In this document: in pieces, positions 37,834 through 47,863 of the stretch
Layout of the letters: each line of letters begins with the position of its first letter
How positions within the stretch are numbered: the first letter of the stretch is position 1
Origin: JAXMDS01 sp043777815
GTDB lineage: Bacteria > Pseudomonadota > Alphaproteobacteria > Rickettsiales > Rickettsiaceae
Length of the DNA: 64,000 nucleotides
Assembly (NCBI GenBank): GCA_043777815.1
Contig: JAYWHH010000009.1
Span: forward strand, 62,001 to 126,000
Direction: 5' to 3'
Position numbers and translations under genes: made by a program
The notes under the pieces: generated by a model
The model's database searches: none
Told to the model about the DNA's origin: nothing
Seen by the model: the letters and a program-made list of their open reading frames with translations, nothing else

Positions 37834-38001
37834 AAATCTAACAAAATTAAATAAATTATATCATATTTATTACACCAAACCCAAACAATGATACTCATAT
37901 ATGATTTAAGTTTAGTTTTGAATGATACTTATTGAAGTATTTAATAACCATAGAAGCCTCAGAAGTTTTATAAAAACTTAGTAAACTATTCAAATATTTG
38001 A

Positions 38002-38007
38002 TATAAT
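38002..38007 (+). promoter_or_regulatory. TATAAT -10 box before rplA
   Basis: A perfect -10 hexamer 28 bases before the rplA ATG. The -35 region is weak. Confidence 0.4.
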
Positions 38008-38035
38008 TAGAGGGTTATAGAAATTTATAATTTAT

Positions 38036-38770
38036 ATGTCTTCATCAGTACGTAGTAAAGAAGTTAAAAAATTTGGTAAAAATTATGTTGCCGCAAAGAA
38101 TAAGCTATTAAAATTAGCTCCTTCAGGCTTAGTAGAATCCATAAATCATGGTATCGATACTTTAAAAGATGTTAAATATGCCAAATTTGATGAAACTCTG
38201 GAATTAACAATCAGATTAGGGGTGGATCCTAAGAGATCAGATCAAACAGTTAGAGGTGTAGCGGATATGCCATCTGGTACAGGGAAAAAAGTAAGAGTTG
38301 CAGTTTTATGTGAATCTAATTTAATTCAAGACGCAATAAAAGCTGGTGCAGATTTGCATGATAGTGTTGAAATTATTTCAGAAATAGAAAAATCACAAAT
38401 TAAATTTGATATTTTAATAGCTACCCCAGGTTTCGTTGGGCAGATTGCTAAATTTGCTAAAATCCTAGGTCCTAGAGGATTAATGCCTAATCCAAAACTT
38501 GGTACTGTTACTAAAGATGTTGGGGCTGCGGTTGCTAAAGCCAAAGCTGGTCAAGTTGAATATAGATCTGATAAAGGCGCTAACGTTATGGCCGGTATTG
38601 GAAAAATTTCTTTTGATACAAACAAATTAATGCTTAATGTTCAAAGTTTATTAGATGCCGTAATTAGATCTAAGCCAGCTGAGTCTAAAGGAACGTATAT
38701 TAAAAGTATGTACCTTTCTACTACCAACGGCTTATCGGTTAAATTGCCTAATCTTGAAGTTAGTAAATAA
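38036..38770 (+). CDS. rplA: 50S ribosomal protein L1 (uL1)
   Basis: 244 residues. LGPRGLMPNPKLGTVTKDVG and YRSDKGANVMAGIGKISF are diagnostic. uL1 forms the mobile stalk near the E site and is usually encoded next to rplK, rplJ and rplL, where it represses its own operon. Here it is alone. Confidence 0.97.
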   Translation: MSSSVRSKEVKKFGKNYVAAKNKLLKLAPSGLVESINHGIDTLKDVKYAKFDETLELTIRLGVDPKRSDQTVRGVADMPSGTGKKVRVAVLCESNLIQDAIKAGADLHDSVEIISEIEKSQIKFDILIATPGFVGQIAKFAKILGPRGLMPNPKLGTVTKDVGAAVAKAKAGQVEYRSDKGANVMAGIGKISFDTNKLMLNVQSLLDAVIRSKPAESKGTYIKSMYLSTTNGLSVKLPNLEVSK

Positions 38771-39023
38771 TTTTTGGTGTTCATAATATAAGTTTAAAGA
38801 TTAATACGCATTTGTTTTACCCCATTCGTACGATTAACTTTGAAGGTTATATCGGGTTGGTTAAAATGATTATGTTAGCGATTATCTGATACATACTTAT
38901 TTATTAAATTGATAGTCCCGAATTAAATCCTCAGGAAAATATTTGACAGTATTTGAAAAACAACTTTCTTTCAAATCGAGTTTATAAAAAATCTAAAATT
39001 AAATGAATATAAATAAGTAATAA

Positions 39024-41318
39024 ATGAAAAAAATAATGGAAATGTTTGCTAACAAGGCGCAAACTTACACAAAACAAGCAAATATCTATTATTGTGAGCG
39101 CGAATATAAGAAAGCAATAATATATTGTGATAAAGCTATACAAGAAGACTTTGAAAGAGTGGAGGCTCATAATATAAAAGGTTTATGTTTAGATGAGCTT
39201 GGTAGTCACCAAGAAGCCATGGAATGTTACGAAACTGTTATAAGACTTAAGCCTTTTGGGTCTAATGCGTATTACATGAAAGAGAAAGAGGCGTCAGTTA
39301 ACTATAATAAAGGTAACTCATTACGGAAAGTTAAAAAGTATGAAGAATCTTTAAAATATTATGATAAGGCTCTAAAATTTAATAATCAAGATGTAGATGC
39401 AAATTATGCTAAAGGAAATTCTTTAAGAGACATTAAAAGATATAATGAAGCTTTAGAGCAATATAACATAGTTTTAAGATTAGATAACAAGGACTTTGAA
39501 GCTCAATATAACAAAGCACTTATACTTGAAGAATTAAAAGATTATGACGCAGCCTTAAGATGTTATGATGACATACTTAAAATAAATCCTAACCATACAG
39601 GAGCTCAGGAACAAAAGAATCATCTATTAAAACTATCAGGTAAAGAGGTAATTAAACTTACTATAGATTTGGAAAAGAAAAAACCTAATGAACAAAAAAA
39701 TAAAGCAGCCGAATATAGTTCTAAAGCCAATAAACTGATTGATTTTAAAATGTATGAAGAAGCGATTCAGTGGTTAGATAAGTCAATAGAATCAGACCCT
39801 TTACAAACTACAGGCTACTATAACAAAGGCAATGCATTAAGAGAGTTAGGTAGATATAAAGAGTCTTTAGAATATTATGATAAAGCCATATCAATTAATC
39901 CTAATAACTCTAATTACTATTGTAATAAGAGTGCAAGTTTACAAAAGCTAAATGAGTACAAAGAAGCATTAAAGTGCTTGATGAAAGCTATACACTTAGA
40001 GCCTAATGATTGGGCTCTATATGGTAACTGTGGTGTATTATTCATAAAACTAGAAGAATATGACATGGCTATAGCATATTTTAATAAAGCCCTTACTAAA
40101 AATCCTGAATGTCATAAAACCCATTTAGATAAAGCACGCTTACTACAAATGTTAGGTAAGCCCGAAGAATCTCTTGAATCCCTTGATGCATCTATAAAAC
40201 TTCAGCCTGAAAATTCTAATGGCTACTATATGAAAAGTATAGCGTTATTTAACTTAAAAAAGCTGGAAGAAGCTGCAGAATGTTTTTATATTGCACAAGA
40301 TTTAGAATATAGAGTCTTATATGATAAGGCTTATTCGCTTAGACAACAGGGGGACTATGATAAAGCAATAACTCAATTTGACAATTTGCTCGACAATAAT
40401 CCCGATAACATTGCACAAGGGGGAATTTTATTAGATAAAGCGCTGTGCATTGTTCAGAGAGATCATAAAATACATACTGAGAGCTTAGGAGGAGGTGTAA
40501 AGAACGAATTAAACGAAGATCAAGTAGTTGATAAAGTTCTAAAAGAAATGGATGCCACTATAGCAAAATTAGTAGATAATGATTTAGTTTTAGAGAAAGA
40601 TATGGGCTCGTCATTAGAGCAAGCTATTCCCAATCGCATAAATACTACAAAAAAACTTGATAAAAATAATCAAGAACATGTATCAAATACTTCAATATTA
40701 TTCAATGGCATTAATTCTAAAGCCGAAGACTATTTTGCCAAGATTAAAACGCAAGGTACCTATAGAGTAAAGAAAGCTAACGTATGTATTATACCAAAGG
40801 AAGAAATTAAAAGTTTTATCTTCCCTAAAGACTATACTAATACCAAATATACGATTCAAATAAAATTTGAAAATGGTAAGGTAAAAGCTTTTTATGGCTA
40901 CAAGATTGGTCAAAAACCGGTAGGAGGATCTCATTATTGGGGAGTGATAGATGTAGAATTTAAAAAAGATCATGTTACTAAAGATAAATTTGTAAGAGTA
41001 TTGAAAGAAGCCGTATATACTGGAATAGAATTTGATACCAACTCAGGAATAAAATGTATGTATGGTCCTCAACGAAAAGCGGTCTACGAAATTAAAATTT
41101 CTCAATCAGATAAAAGAGTATATTCTAATTCTGTAGCAGAAAGTATGCTTAACAAAGTGATAATTTTTAATCATATTGGAAACCATGTGGATGTAAAAAA
41201 CTATATAAAATTAGCACCTATCCAAATATTTACAAAAATTGAAAGTATTAGTGAAATACAAGATTACGTTATGACTAACGATATTCATCTCGCAGGGGAA
41301 AATTTTACAGAAAATTAA
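39024..41318 (+). CDS. TPR-repeat protein with an unrecognised C-terminal domain
   Basis: 764 residues. Residues about 10-450 are roughly 11 tetratricopeptide repeats (e.g. YNKGNSLRKVKKYEESLKYY), a scaffold for protein binding, split by a Lys-rich linker near 210-230. A charged linker follows. Residues about 560-740 form a compact mixed alpha/beta region (TYRVKKANVCIIPKEEIKSF, GYKIGQKPVGGSHYWGVIDV) that I do not recognise. There is no signal peptide or membrane helix. TPR proteins are common among host-interaction factors of intracellular bacteria, but the role here is unknown. Confidence 0.8.
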   Translation: MKKIMEMFANKAQTYTKQANIYYCEREYKKAIIYCDKAIQEDFERVEAHNIKGLCLDELGSHQEAMECYETVIRLKPFGSNAYYMKEKEASVNYNKGNSLRKVKKYEESLKYYDKALKFNNQDVDANYAKGNSLRDIKRYNEALEQYNIVLRLDNKDFEAQYNKALILEELKDYDAALRCYDDILKINPNHTGAQEQKNHLLKLSGKEVIKLTIDLEKKKPNEQKNKAAEYSSKANKLIDFKMYEEAIQWLDKSIESDPLQTTGYYNKGNALRELGRYKESLEYYDKAISINPNNSNYYCNKSASLQKLNEYKEALKCLMKAIHLEPNDWALYGNCGVLFIKLEEYDMAIAYFNKALTKNPECHKTHLDKARLLQMLGKPEESLESLDASIKLQPENSNGYYMKSIALFNLKKLEEAAECFYIAQDLEYRVLYDKAYSLRQQGDYDKAITQFDNLLDNNPDNIAQGGILLDKALCIVQRDHKIHTESLGGGVKNELNEDQVVDKVLKEMDATIAKLVDNDLVLEKDMGSSLEQAIPNRINTTKKLDKNNQEHVSNTSILFNGINSKAEDYFAKIKTQGTYRVKKANVCIIPKEEIKSFIFPKDYTNTKYTIQIKFENGKVKAFYGYKIGQKPVGGSHYWGVIDVEFKKDHVTKDKFVRVLKEAVYTGIEFDTNSGIKCMYGPQRKAVYEIKISQSDKRVYSNSVAESMLNKVIIFNHIGNHVDVKNYIKLAPIQIFTKIESISEIQDYVMTNDIHLAGENFTEN

Positions 41319-41600
41319 TTAAATTTGCAATGTTTTCGATAAATAATACAGTTAGATTAACTTCTTAATTAAATTTACCTTAATAAAATTTTCATAATTT
41401 ATTAATTGAGTTCTTGAAGGCAGTTTTAAATAAGCAAGAACCATATTTTATATCTATTTTGATTATTAGTAAATATAAATAATGTAATTTATGCACAGAG
41501 ATTGATTTATACAATAAAGTAAATTTTTTAAGATTTTTTGTTTTAACTACATTAATACTTAAAGATTTTATTGTTTTATATTAGTAAAATAGATGTACTT

Positions 41601-42992
41601 TTAGTGTGAATCTAAAAATTCAGAATTTACTTGTAAATCATTTAAGCCACCAATACAATCTAGCGATTTTGAATCAAAAAAGCTACTTTGCTTAATTTCT
41701 TCTAAAAGATTAACAATTTTTTCACAGTTTTCAATAGACCTTTGATCTAATTCATGACGACTACAACAATCTTGGAGTTTAGGAAGTTGTTCATTAATAT
41801 CTATAAGATTATTGAATCCTTCAATATTTTCTTCCGAAAGAAAACTTCCACTTTCTACTTTCGAAATTTTATCTAATATGCCTACTTTTATTTTTTTTAT
41901 ATCTACCAAATGTTGTTTTATAGTACAAGCAATAGTTTCATTGCAAGATTTCATATCCGATGAACCATAATTATTTTTAATAGAGTAATAAACATATCCA
42001 TACTTCATTTCTTTAAATCTAGGCTCATTTGCTTGAAAATTCTGGAAAAACTCATCATAATAAGATGATTTTAGAAACTCTGCCATAAACTTTTTAATAT
42101 TTGATATTTTGTAATCAGCTTGAGGTTTATATTTTATTACATCATCATCCCAAGAAACAGATTCGACATTCGAATCGATACTTAGCTCTATTTCTAATGA
42201 TGATTTATTTTTTTTGAATTTTTTAGAAGCATAATCACTCAAATTCAATTCTTTATCCATATGTAAATTTATACTATGAAGCATTTTTATACCTACATTA
42301 TCACAATTTTTAATTAATAAATCTTCTTTTAATTTTTTTATTGATTTTTGTATCTTGCTCTCTTTTTTGAATTGTTTTATTATAAGCGATGAAAATAAAT
42401 TTTTATCAAAATCCTCTACATTAAGTGAAAATAGACTTTCACTTAATGGCTCACTACGTGAAATAAATAAAGAATTTCCTTTCATATCAGGTATTAAATA
42501 TCCAAACTTATCAGATATAAATTCCTCATCAAATTCATAATTAATTGATAAAGTAGATTTGAGATTACTTTGAGTAGTATGTTGTTTGTTTTCTTTATTT
42601 AGAACATCATTAATATTGATAGACTTTTTACCAACTTGCTTAATTTCTATAAATGAAATTTTTACACTTACAGCATCAATGCACAAATGCTTATATTGTG
42701 ATTTGTAGCCGGCTTTTTGTATGTAAGTTACTGTAAATTGTTCACTTGGGGCATTTAACACATGAGAGTTGCTATTATCTAATATTTTAATAGAGATACT
42801 AATTTGTTGTTTAGATGTGATATCTTTACTTATTTTGTGACTAAGTACTATCTTTTTGTTATTACGATCGATATCAAAATCTGGGTTTGTTATTTTAAAA
42901 TCTGGGTCTGTTATTTCAAATTTAAAATCAGGATAATATTTGTCAACAACTTTTGAAGGGTTAGATTTAAAGAGAAAGGTGCTATTTTGCAT
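41601..42992 (-). CDS. Unknown 463-residue protein
   Basis: Not recognised. The N-terminus has a short duplicated ITDPDFKITNPDF phrase and a beta-rich region (to about residue 170). Then come Lys-rich helical segments (KESKIQKSIKKLKEDLL), a Tyr/Phe-rich stretch near 320-350 (YYDEFFQNFQ, YGYVYYSI) and a helical tail with several Cys (DCCSRHELDQ). No signal peptide or transmembrane helix. The gap of 281 bases to the TPR gene is plain AT-rich DNA. Confidence 0.6.
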   Translation of the reverse strand: MQNSTFLFKSNPSKVVDKYYPDFKFEITDPDFKITNPDFDIDRNNKKIVLSHKISKDITSKQQISISIKILDNSNSHVLNAPSEQFTVTYIQKAGYKSQYKHLCIDAVSVKISFIEIKQVGKKSININDVLNKENKQHTTQSNLKSTLSINYEFDEEFISDKFGYLIPDMKGNSLFISRSEPLSESLFSLNVEDFDKNLFSSLIIKQFKKESKIQKSIKKLKEDLLIKNCDNVGIKMLHSINLHMDKELNLSDYASKKFKKNKSSLEIELSIDSNVESVSWDDDVIKYKPQADYKISNIKKFMAEFLKSSYYDEFFQNFQANEPRFKEMKYGYVYYSIKNNYGSSDMKSCNETIACTIKQHLVDIKKIKVGILDKISKVESGSFLSEENIEGFNNLIDINEQLPKLQDCCSRHELDQRSIENCEKIVNLLEEIKQSSFFDSKSLDCIGGLNDLQVNSEFLDSH

Positions 42993-43048
42993 AGAATTTA
43001 AGATGGTTTAATATATTAATTATTACAGATTTTTTAGTAATTAAAAAA

Positions 43049-44174
43049 TTATTTAGCTAAATTTGCTTTAATAAAATTCTCTATATCTCCATCTAGTATA
43101 GCTTTTATATTTCCAGATTCATGCGAAGTGCGTAAATCCTTCACCATCTGATAAGGTTGCATTACATAAGATCTAATTTGATTGCCCCAGGATGCATCAA
43201 CTTTATCACTAGTAATTCCCTCTAAGTCTTCTTTGCGCTTTTTTTGTTCCAAATCATATAATTTTGACTTTAAAACTCTCATACATTCTGCTCTATTTTT
43301 ATGTTGAGATCTATCTGACTGCGATTGAACTACAACGCCGCTTGGAATATGTGTTATTCTAACTGCTGAATCAGTTTTATTAACGTGCTGACCCCCAGCG
43401 CCTGAGGCCCTATAAGTGTCAATTCTTAAATCTTTATCCTCAATAGCAACTTGAACATCATCATCTATCTCTGGATAAGCAAAAAAACTTACAAAGCTAG
43501 TCATGCGTTTGGCATTAGCATTGAAAGGCGATATTCTAACTAACCTATGAACCCCAACTTCATTTTTAAGCCAGCCGTATGCATTTACTCCACAAACTTT
43601 AACTGTGCAAGATTTAATTCCAGTTTCTTCTCCCGCTAACATATCTATAATTTCGGTAGTAAAATTCATTCTTTCGCAAAATCTTAAATACATTCTTAAT
43701 AGGATATTTGCCCAATCGTGGCTCTCTGTGCCCCCGGCCCCTGCATTGATATCAAAAAAGCAATTTGCATCATCGTGCTTTTCTTTGAATAAAGACATTA
43801 ATTCTAAATCACTTGCAGAAGCTTCTAATTTATCAACATCTAAAATGATTTCTTCTAGAATTGAATCGTCGTTTTGATCCTTACACATTTGAACTAAGTC
43901 TTCGATTGACTTCAATCTTGCTGCCAAACTATCTATGGATTCTATCTTGGTCTCTAACTGTGATTTAGATTTTAGTAAAATGATTTTAGCTTTAGATAAA
44001 CTATCAACTGTAAATCGATTGGACTCATCTAGAAGCTTTGATTCTATTGCATCTAATTCCAACTCTAAATCTTGTAGATTATTTTTTAGACTATCATAGT
44101 CAAAGAGACCCCCTAACCAATTCTATTGAACTGGATATTTTGACAAGCCTACTATTAATGTTTGAAATATCCAT
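43049..44174 (-). CDS. prfB: Peptide chain release factor 2, with programmed +1 frameshift
   Basis: Releases peptides at UGA and UAA. The gene starts at ATG 44174 with 24 codons (MDISNINSRLVK...LVRGSL) that end in an in-frame TGA (44102-44100). A +1 shift on CTT-TGA-C joins them to the long frame 44101-43049 (DYDSLKNNLQDLELELDAIE...), giving 374 residues, the usual length. Anticodon-like SPF (VRISPFNAN) and catalytic GGQ (ASGAGGQHVNKT) are present. Reading only the long frame would give a false TTG start at 44062. Confidence 0.95.
44099..44114 (-). promoter_or_regulatory. RF2 autoregulatory frameshift site
   Basis: On the minus strand: AGGGGG, three bases, CTT, TGA, C. The internal Shine-Dalgarno-like AGGGGG is three bases before the slippery CTT, the same spacing as in E. 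coli prfB. Low RF2 favours the shift and so RF2 synthesis. Confidence 0.95.
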
Positions 44175-44530
44175 ATTTTTTAGTAATTAAAAGAAATATT
44201 TTAACCTAAAACTCCAATAAAGGCAATAAGTTTCAATGAAATTGCAATTAATTTTCTAGAAAAAAGTGGGAAAATAGTTGAATTAAATATTCAATATCAT
44301 GTTTTATATTTGAGTATTTTAACTACGATTTAAATCAATAATTCTAACGCTGTAAGTTATGTTCTAACATTGAGAGCTATATTCTTGACACTATAGTTAT
44401 GTTCTGACGTTGTAAGTTATATAAGATCAACTCAAAAGACAAAGTTACTTAGTTTTATATAAAAAAAATTTTAAACCTTGTTTATAAAAAAATTTTACTA
44501 AATAACAAATAGTAAACATTTGGAAAAAAT
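44175..44530. other. Gap between prfB and tRNA-Gly
   Basis: About 356 AT-rich bases. Around 44340-44430 a phrase of the type gttctaacattgagagctat recurs in three or four diverged forms. No gene seen. Confidence 0.5.
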
Positions 44531-44604
44531 TGGAGCGGAAGATGGGAATCGAACCCACGTGATCAGCTTGGAAGGCTGGAGCTTTACCATTAAGCTACTC
44601 CCGC
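44531..44604 (-). tRNA. tRNA-Gly (anticodon UCC)
   Basis: 74 nt with encoded CCA. The acceptor GCGGGAG pairs with CTTCCGC (one G-T and near-perfect otherwise). D arm GCTTAATGGTAAAGC; anticodon loop CTTCCAA gives TCC; T arm GGGTTCGATTCCC. Decodes GGA/GGG. Confidence 0.95.
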
Positions 44605-44927
44605 TTAATTCATAAATATTATCTTATCACGTTTTTTTGTTAAAATCAAGGCGAATAAAGTATTTTCTAGAAAAAAGTTCCTTCTAAGGTGGCATTTATA
44701 CTTATAAAATAGCATTAGATTTATTTTTATAAGTCTTTTCATTGGTGATCTGATGATTTTTTATTAATGACCTGATGATTCTTCTTGATCATTAATATCT
44801 TGATTATTCCTCATCAGTATTGAGTTCTTCGAAAACTTTTTTTTGAGTAACCCTCATCTAATATTGCTAATATTCAAATTCTATCATGCTCAAAATTGTA
44901 TATAATCAATTTTTTTAGTGAAATAAC
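44605..44927. other. Gap between tRNA-Gly and truA
   Basis: About 323 AT-rich bases. Contains short repeated tgacctgatgatt-type phrases (44745-44810) and, at 44901-44906, a TATAAT box 21 bases before the truA ATG. Confidence 0.5.
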
Positions 44928-45944
44928 ATGAGGCGATACAAAATTGTAATTGAATATGATGGTACTAATTTTTGTGGTTGGCAAAGTCAAATCAATAAAT
45001 TAAGCGTCCAAGAAGCACTTGAAAATATAATTTCAGATTTTTTAAAGGAAAAAATTAAGCTTTGTGGAGCAAGTAGAACTGATTCTGGCGTACATGCCAA
45101 AAGCCAAGTTGCGCATTTTGATTTATCTAGTCAAAATATGAAGATGCAATGTGGATTCATCAGTAGCATTAATTTTTTTTTACAAGCCAATGATCACAAA
45201 ATAAGAATTGTTAAAATAGACCAAGTATCTCAAGACTTTCATGCAAGGTTTAATGCTAAAATTAAAACTTATTCATATCGTTTAATAAATCAAACGCCTA
45301 TTACTTTGAATCAAGAAGCATGGCAAATTAAGCCACGTCTAAACCTGGTAAATATGATATTAGCAGCGCATGAATTTATAGGAAAGCATGATTTTAGTAG
45401 CTTTAGAGCTCAACAATGTCAAGCTAAAAATGCAATTAGATCAATTGATCAAATCATATTTCAAATTAAATCACAACAACATTCTTCTGAATCTTGTACC
45501 ATTAAATTATATGATCAGATGGAATATTTTAAGTCGCAACATATCAATCATTCACAAAATAATTCTACGTCACAAAATAGATCTCAAGATATAAGTCAAT
45601 CTTTTATCAAGCAAGCAAATTTGAGTTGCGTTATCATTGACAATTTATCAAGTCAAAATATTTTACCTACAGTGGACCAATTTGCTTTTGAAAATCTAAA
45701 ACAATTGAGCGATAAATTAATGTTTGTGAATCAATTAAATTATGCAACTCATATAGAAATATATTTTGTCGGTAAATCTTTTTTGCACCATATGATTAGA
45801 AATATAGTTGGAACTTTGGTTCATGTTGGATTATCAAAAATTGCATTTGAAGATATAAAATCAATTCTTTTTAGTAAGAAAAGAGCTTTGAGTGGACCAA
45901 CTGCGCCAGCTAAAGGTTTATTGTTACTAAACATAAAATATTAG
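44928..45944 (+). CDS. truA: tRNA pseudouridine(38-40) synthase TruA with an internal insertion
   Basis: Makes pseudouridine in the anticodon stem-loop. The catalytic Asp is D52 in CGASRTDSGVHA. YKIVIEYDGTNFCGWQSQ, HDFSSFRAQQC, FLHHMIRNIVGTLVHVG and TAPAKGLLLLNIKY are family blocks. 338 residues against a usual 245-265. The excess is at about residues 182-275, Ser/Gln/Asn/His-rich, between RSIDQIIFQI and HIEIYFVGKSFL. A TATAAT box lies at 44901-44906. Confidence 0.95.
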   Translation: MRRYKIVIEYDGTNFCGWQSQINKLSVQEALENIISDFLKEKIKLCGASRTDSGVHAKSQVAHFDLSSQNMKMQCGFISSINFFLQANDHKIRIVKIDQVSQDFHARFNAKIKTYSYRLINQTPITLNQEAWQIKPRLNLVNMILAAHEFIGKHDFSSFRAQQCQAKNAIRSIDQIIFQIKSQQHSSESCTIKLYDQMEYFKSQHINHSQNNSTSQNRSQDISQSFIKQANLSCVIIDNLSSQNILPTVDQFAFENLKQLSDKLMFVNQLNYATHIEIYFVGKSFLHHMIRNIVGTLVHVGLSKIAFEDIKSILFSKKRALSGPTAPAKGLLLLNIKY

Positions 45945-46100
45945 TAGTTTTTTGGCTACATATTACAAAAAACATAATCAAATTTTGGTTTACAAAAATC
46001 GTTACAAGGTTTTGAATCAATGTTATGTAATAATTTAATTTAACTAGTTTTTAATTGTAAACAGATTATTACTAGGGTTTTAATATTAAAATTTATACTT

Positions 46101-47663
46101 GTGTTAAAAAATTTGAAACTTAGTTTAATTGTATTATGCAATTTGATAGTAATATTTATTTTGTTACTATTTTCAAGCTTTAATGGAATTGGATTTGCAA
46201 AAAAAATGTTTGACACGAAAGATCGAAACGAGATTAATGTTAATGAATTTAAGTTTCTAGTAGATAAAGTTGCTGAATTTCATGTTGAGCCTATAGATAA
46301 AAAAACTATTAATTTACATGCTATCAATGGAATTTTGTCATCCATGGACCCTCACTCTGTTTTATTTTCTAAAGAAGAATTTAAAGATTTGGTAGAACAA
46401 GTAGATGGGGAATTTGGAGGCATAGGTGTTGAATTGGAATGGAGACGAGGTGCAGGATTTTTAATAATTACCGCATTAGATGACTTGCCAGCTGAACTTG
46501 CTGGTATTAAATCTAATGACCTAATGATTGCTATTAATGATGAAATGATTGAGGCTATAGGATATAGTAAAGCTTTGTCTAATCTAAAAGGAATGCCTGG
46601 AACTAAAGTTAAGGTCACAGTGCTTAGAATAGATGAAAATGGGGCTAGAAAAAAGATAGATCTTACAATTACACGAGCCATCATTAAGGCAAATCCAGTT
46701 AAATATTTTATAGACAATAACATTGCTTATATTAGAATAATCAGTTTTGATAAAAATACATTTGATGAATTTCGCAAAATTATTATACGTTTACAACCTT
46801 GTGGAATTAAGGGAATATTACTTGATTTAACCAATAATCCTGGTGGAGTTGTTGACGCTGCTAATAAGATAGTTGATCTCTTCATTAAAGAAGGTAAAAT
46901 AGTTTCAATTAAGGGAAAAGGATCCGGTGATCTTGAATATGTTGCAAATCCTGATAACTTGATAAAGTATACCGATATACCATTGGTTATTATGATTAAC
47001 GAGTCTACTGCGTCTGCTGCTGAAATCGTGGCAGCAGCATTACAAGATCATCATAGAGCTATAATTATTGGCAGAAGATCATTTGGCAAAGGCTCAGTTC
47101 AAACTGTGTTTGAGTTAAATAAAAATTATGGTATAAAAATTACCACAGCCTTACATCATAGGCCAAACGGCAAAACTATTCAGGGCAAAGGAGTAGATCC
47201 AGATATAATTGTAAAAAAAATGAATATTAAATTGGATAAAGACAATAATGATGATGAAGATTTTTTTCGACCATCAGAGTCTCTTTATAAGAACTATATA
47301 AAGCCTAAAGATGATATAGATCATATAGATGAAGAATTAGAATCAAAGCAATCCAATAATATTTTAGATAAAGAAAACAATACTAAAAATCAAAAAAATA
47401 AATCTATTATTAAAAAATCAAACTCAGAATCTGTTGATACTCTTATCGCATCTGAAATAGAAAAAAATAATCCTAATAAAAAGAATACTTTTTTGAAGTG
47501 TAAATCTGATGATTCTTTGGTTAAGAATCAGACACCTAGGGATAAATTAAATAGATTTATTGAAAAAAATATGTATATAAGAGGATTTGATATCTTACAA
47601 AGCCTTATAATATCCAGTATGTATAAGACGAATTATAAAACAGAAAATAAATCTGTAAAGTAA
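46101..47663 (+). CDS. C-terminal processing peptidase (S41 family, CtpA/Prc-like)
   Basis: 520 residues from a GTG start. An N-terminal membrane/signal segment (LIVLCNLIVIFILLLF) leads to the periplasm. The PDZ domain is at about 85-170 (GEFGGIGVELEW onward). The protease core has the Ser in NESTASAAEIVAAAL (about 300) and the Lys in GRRSFGKGSVQT (about 330). After the conserved QGKGVDPDI the tail is long, charged and low-complexity (about 375-480) before a final helix. Processes or degrades envelope proteins. Confidence 0.92.
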   Translation: MLKNLKLSLIVLCNLIVIFILLLFSSFNGIGFAKKMFDTKDRNEINVNEFKFLVDKVAEFHVEPIDKKTINLHAINGILSSMDPHSVLFSKEEFKDLVEQVDGEFGGIGVELEWRRGAGFLIITALDDLPAELAGIKSNDLMIAINDEMIEAIGYSKALSNLKGMPGTKVKVTVLRIDENGARKKIDLTITRAIIKANPVKYFIDNNIAYIRIISFDKNTFDEFRKIIIRLQPCGIKGILLDLTNNPGGVVDAANKIVDLFIKEGKIVSIKGKGSGDLEYVANPDNLIKYTDIPLVIMINESTASAAEIVAAALQDHHRAIIIGRRSFGKGSVQTVFELNKNYGIKITTALHHRPNGKTIQGKGVDPDIIVKKMNIKLDKDNNDDEDFFRPSESLYKNYIKPKDDIDHIDEELESKQSNNILDKENNTKNQKNKSIIKKSNSESVDTLIASEIEKNNPNKKNTFLKCKSDDSLVKNQTPRDKLNRFIEKNMYIRGFDILQSLIISSMYKTNYKTENKSVK

Positions 47664-47863
47664 GTCTATTGACTATAGCTTGCGAAGTAGTCTATTGACT
47701 ATAAATTGAAAAAAGCTTGTAAAATATTTTGTTGATTTTAAAGTAATATGCTGATTGGAGATTTTTTATTTTAGCTATTATAGATAATTAACTTTTAAAT
47801 TACTTTTATTATTCAGCTTTTAATTGAGTTTTATATATCTAACATTTAGCTTTTAATTGAATT

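Noticed and set aside
44062..44064. TTG start for prfB
   Set aside because: The upstream ATG, 24 in-frame codons and the complete frameshift signal give a normal-length RF2.
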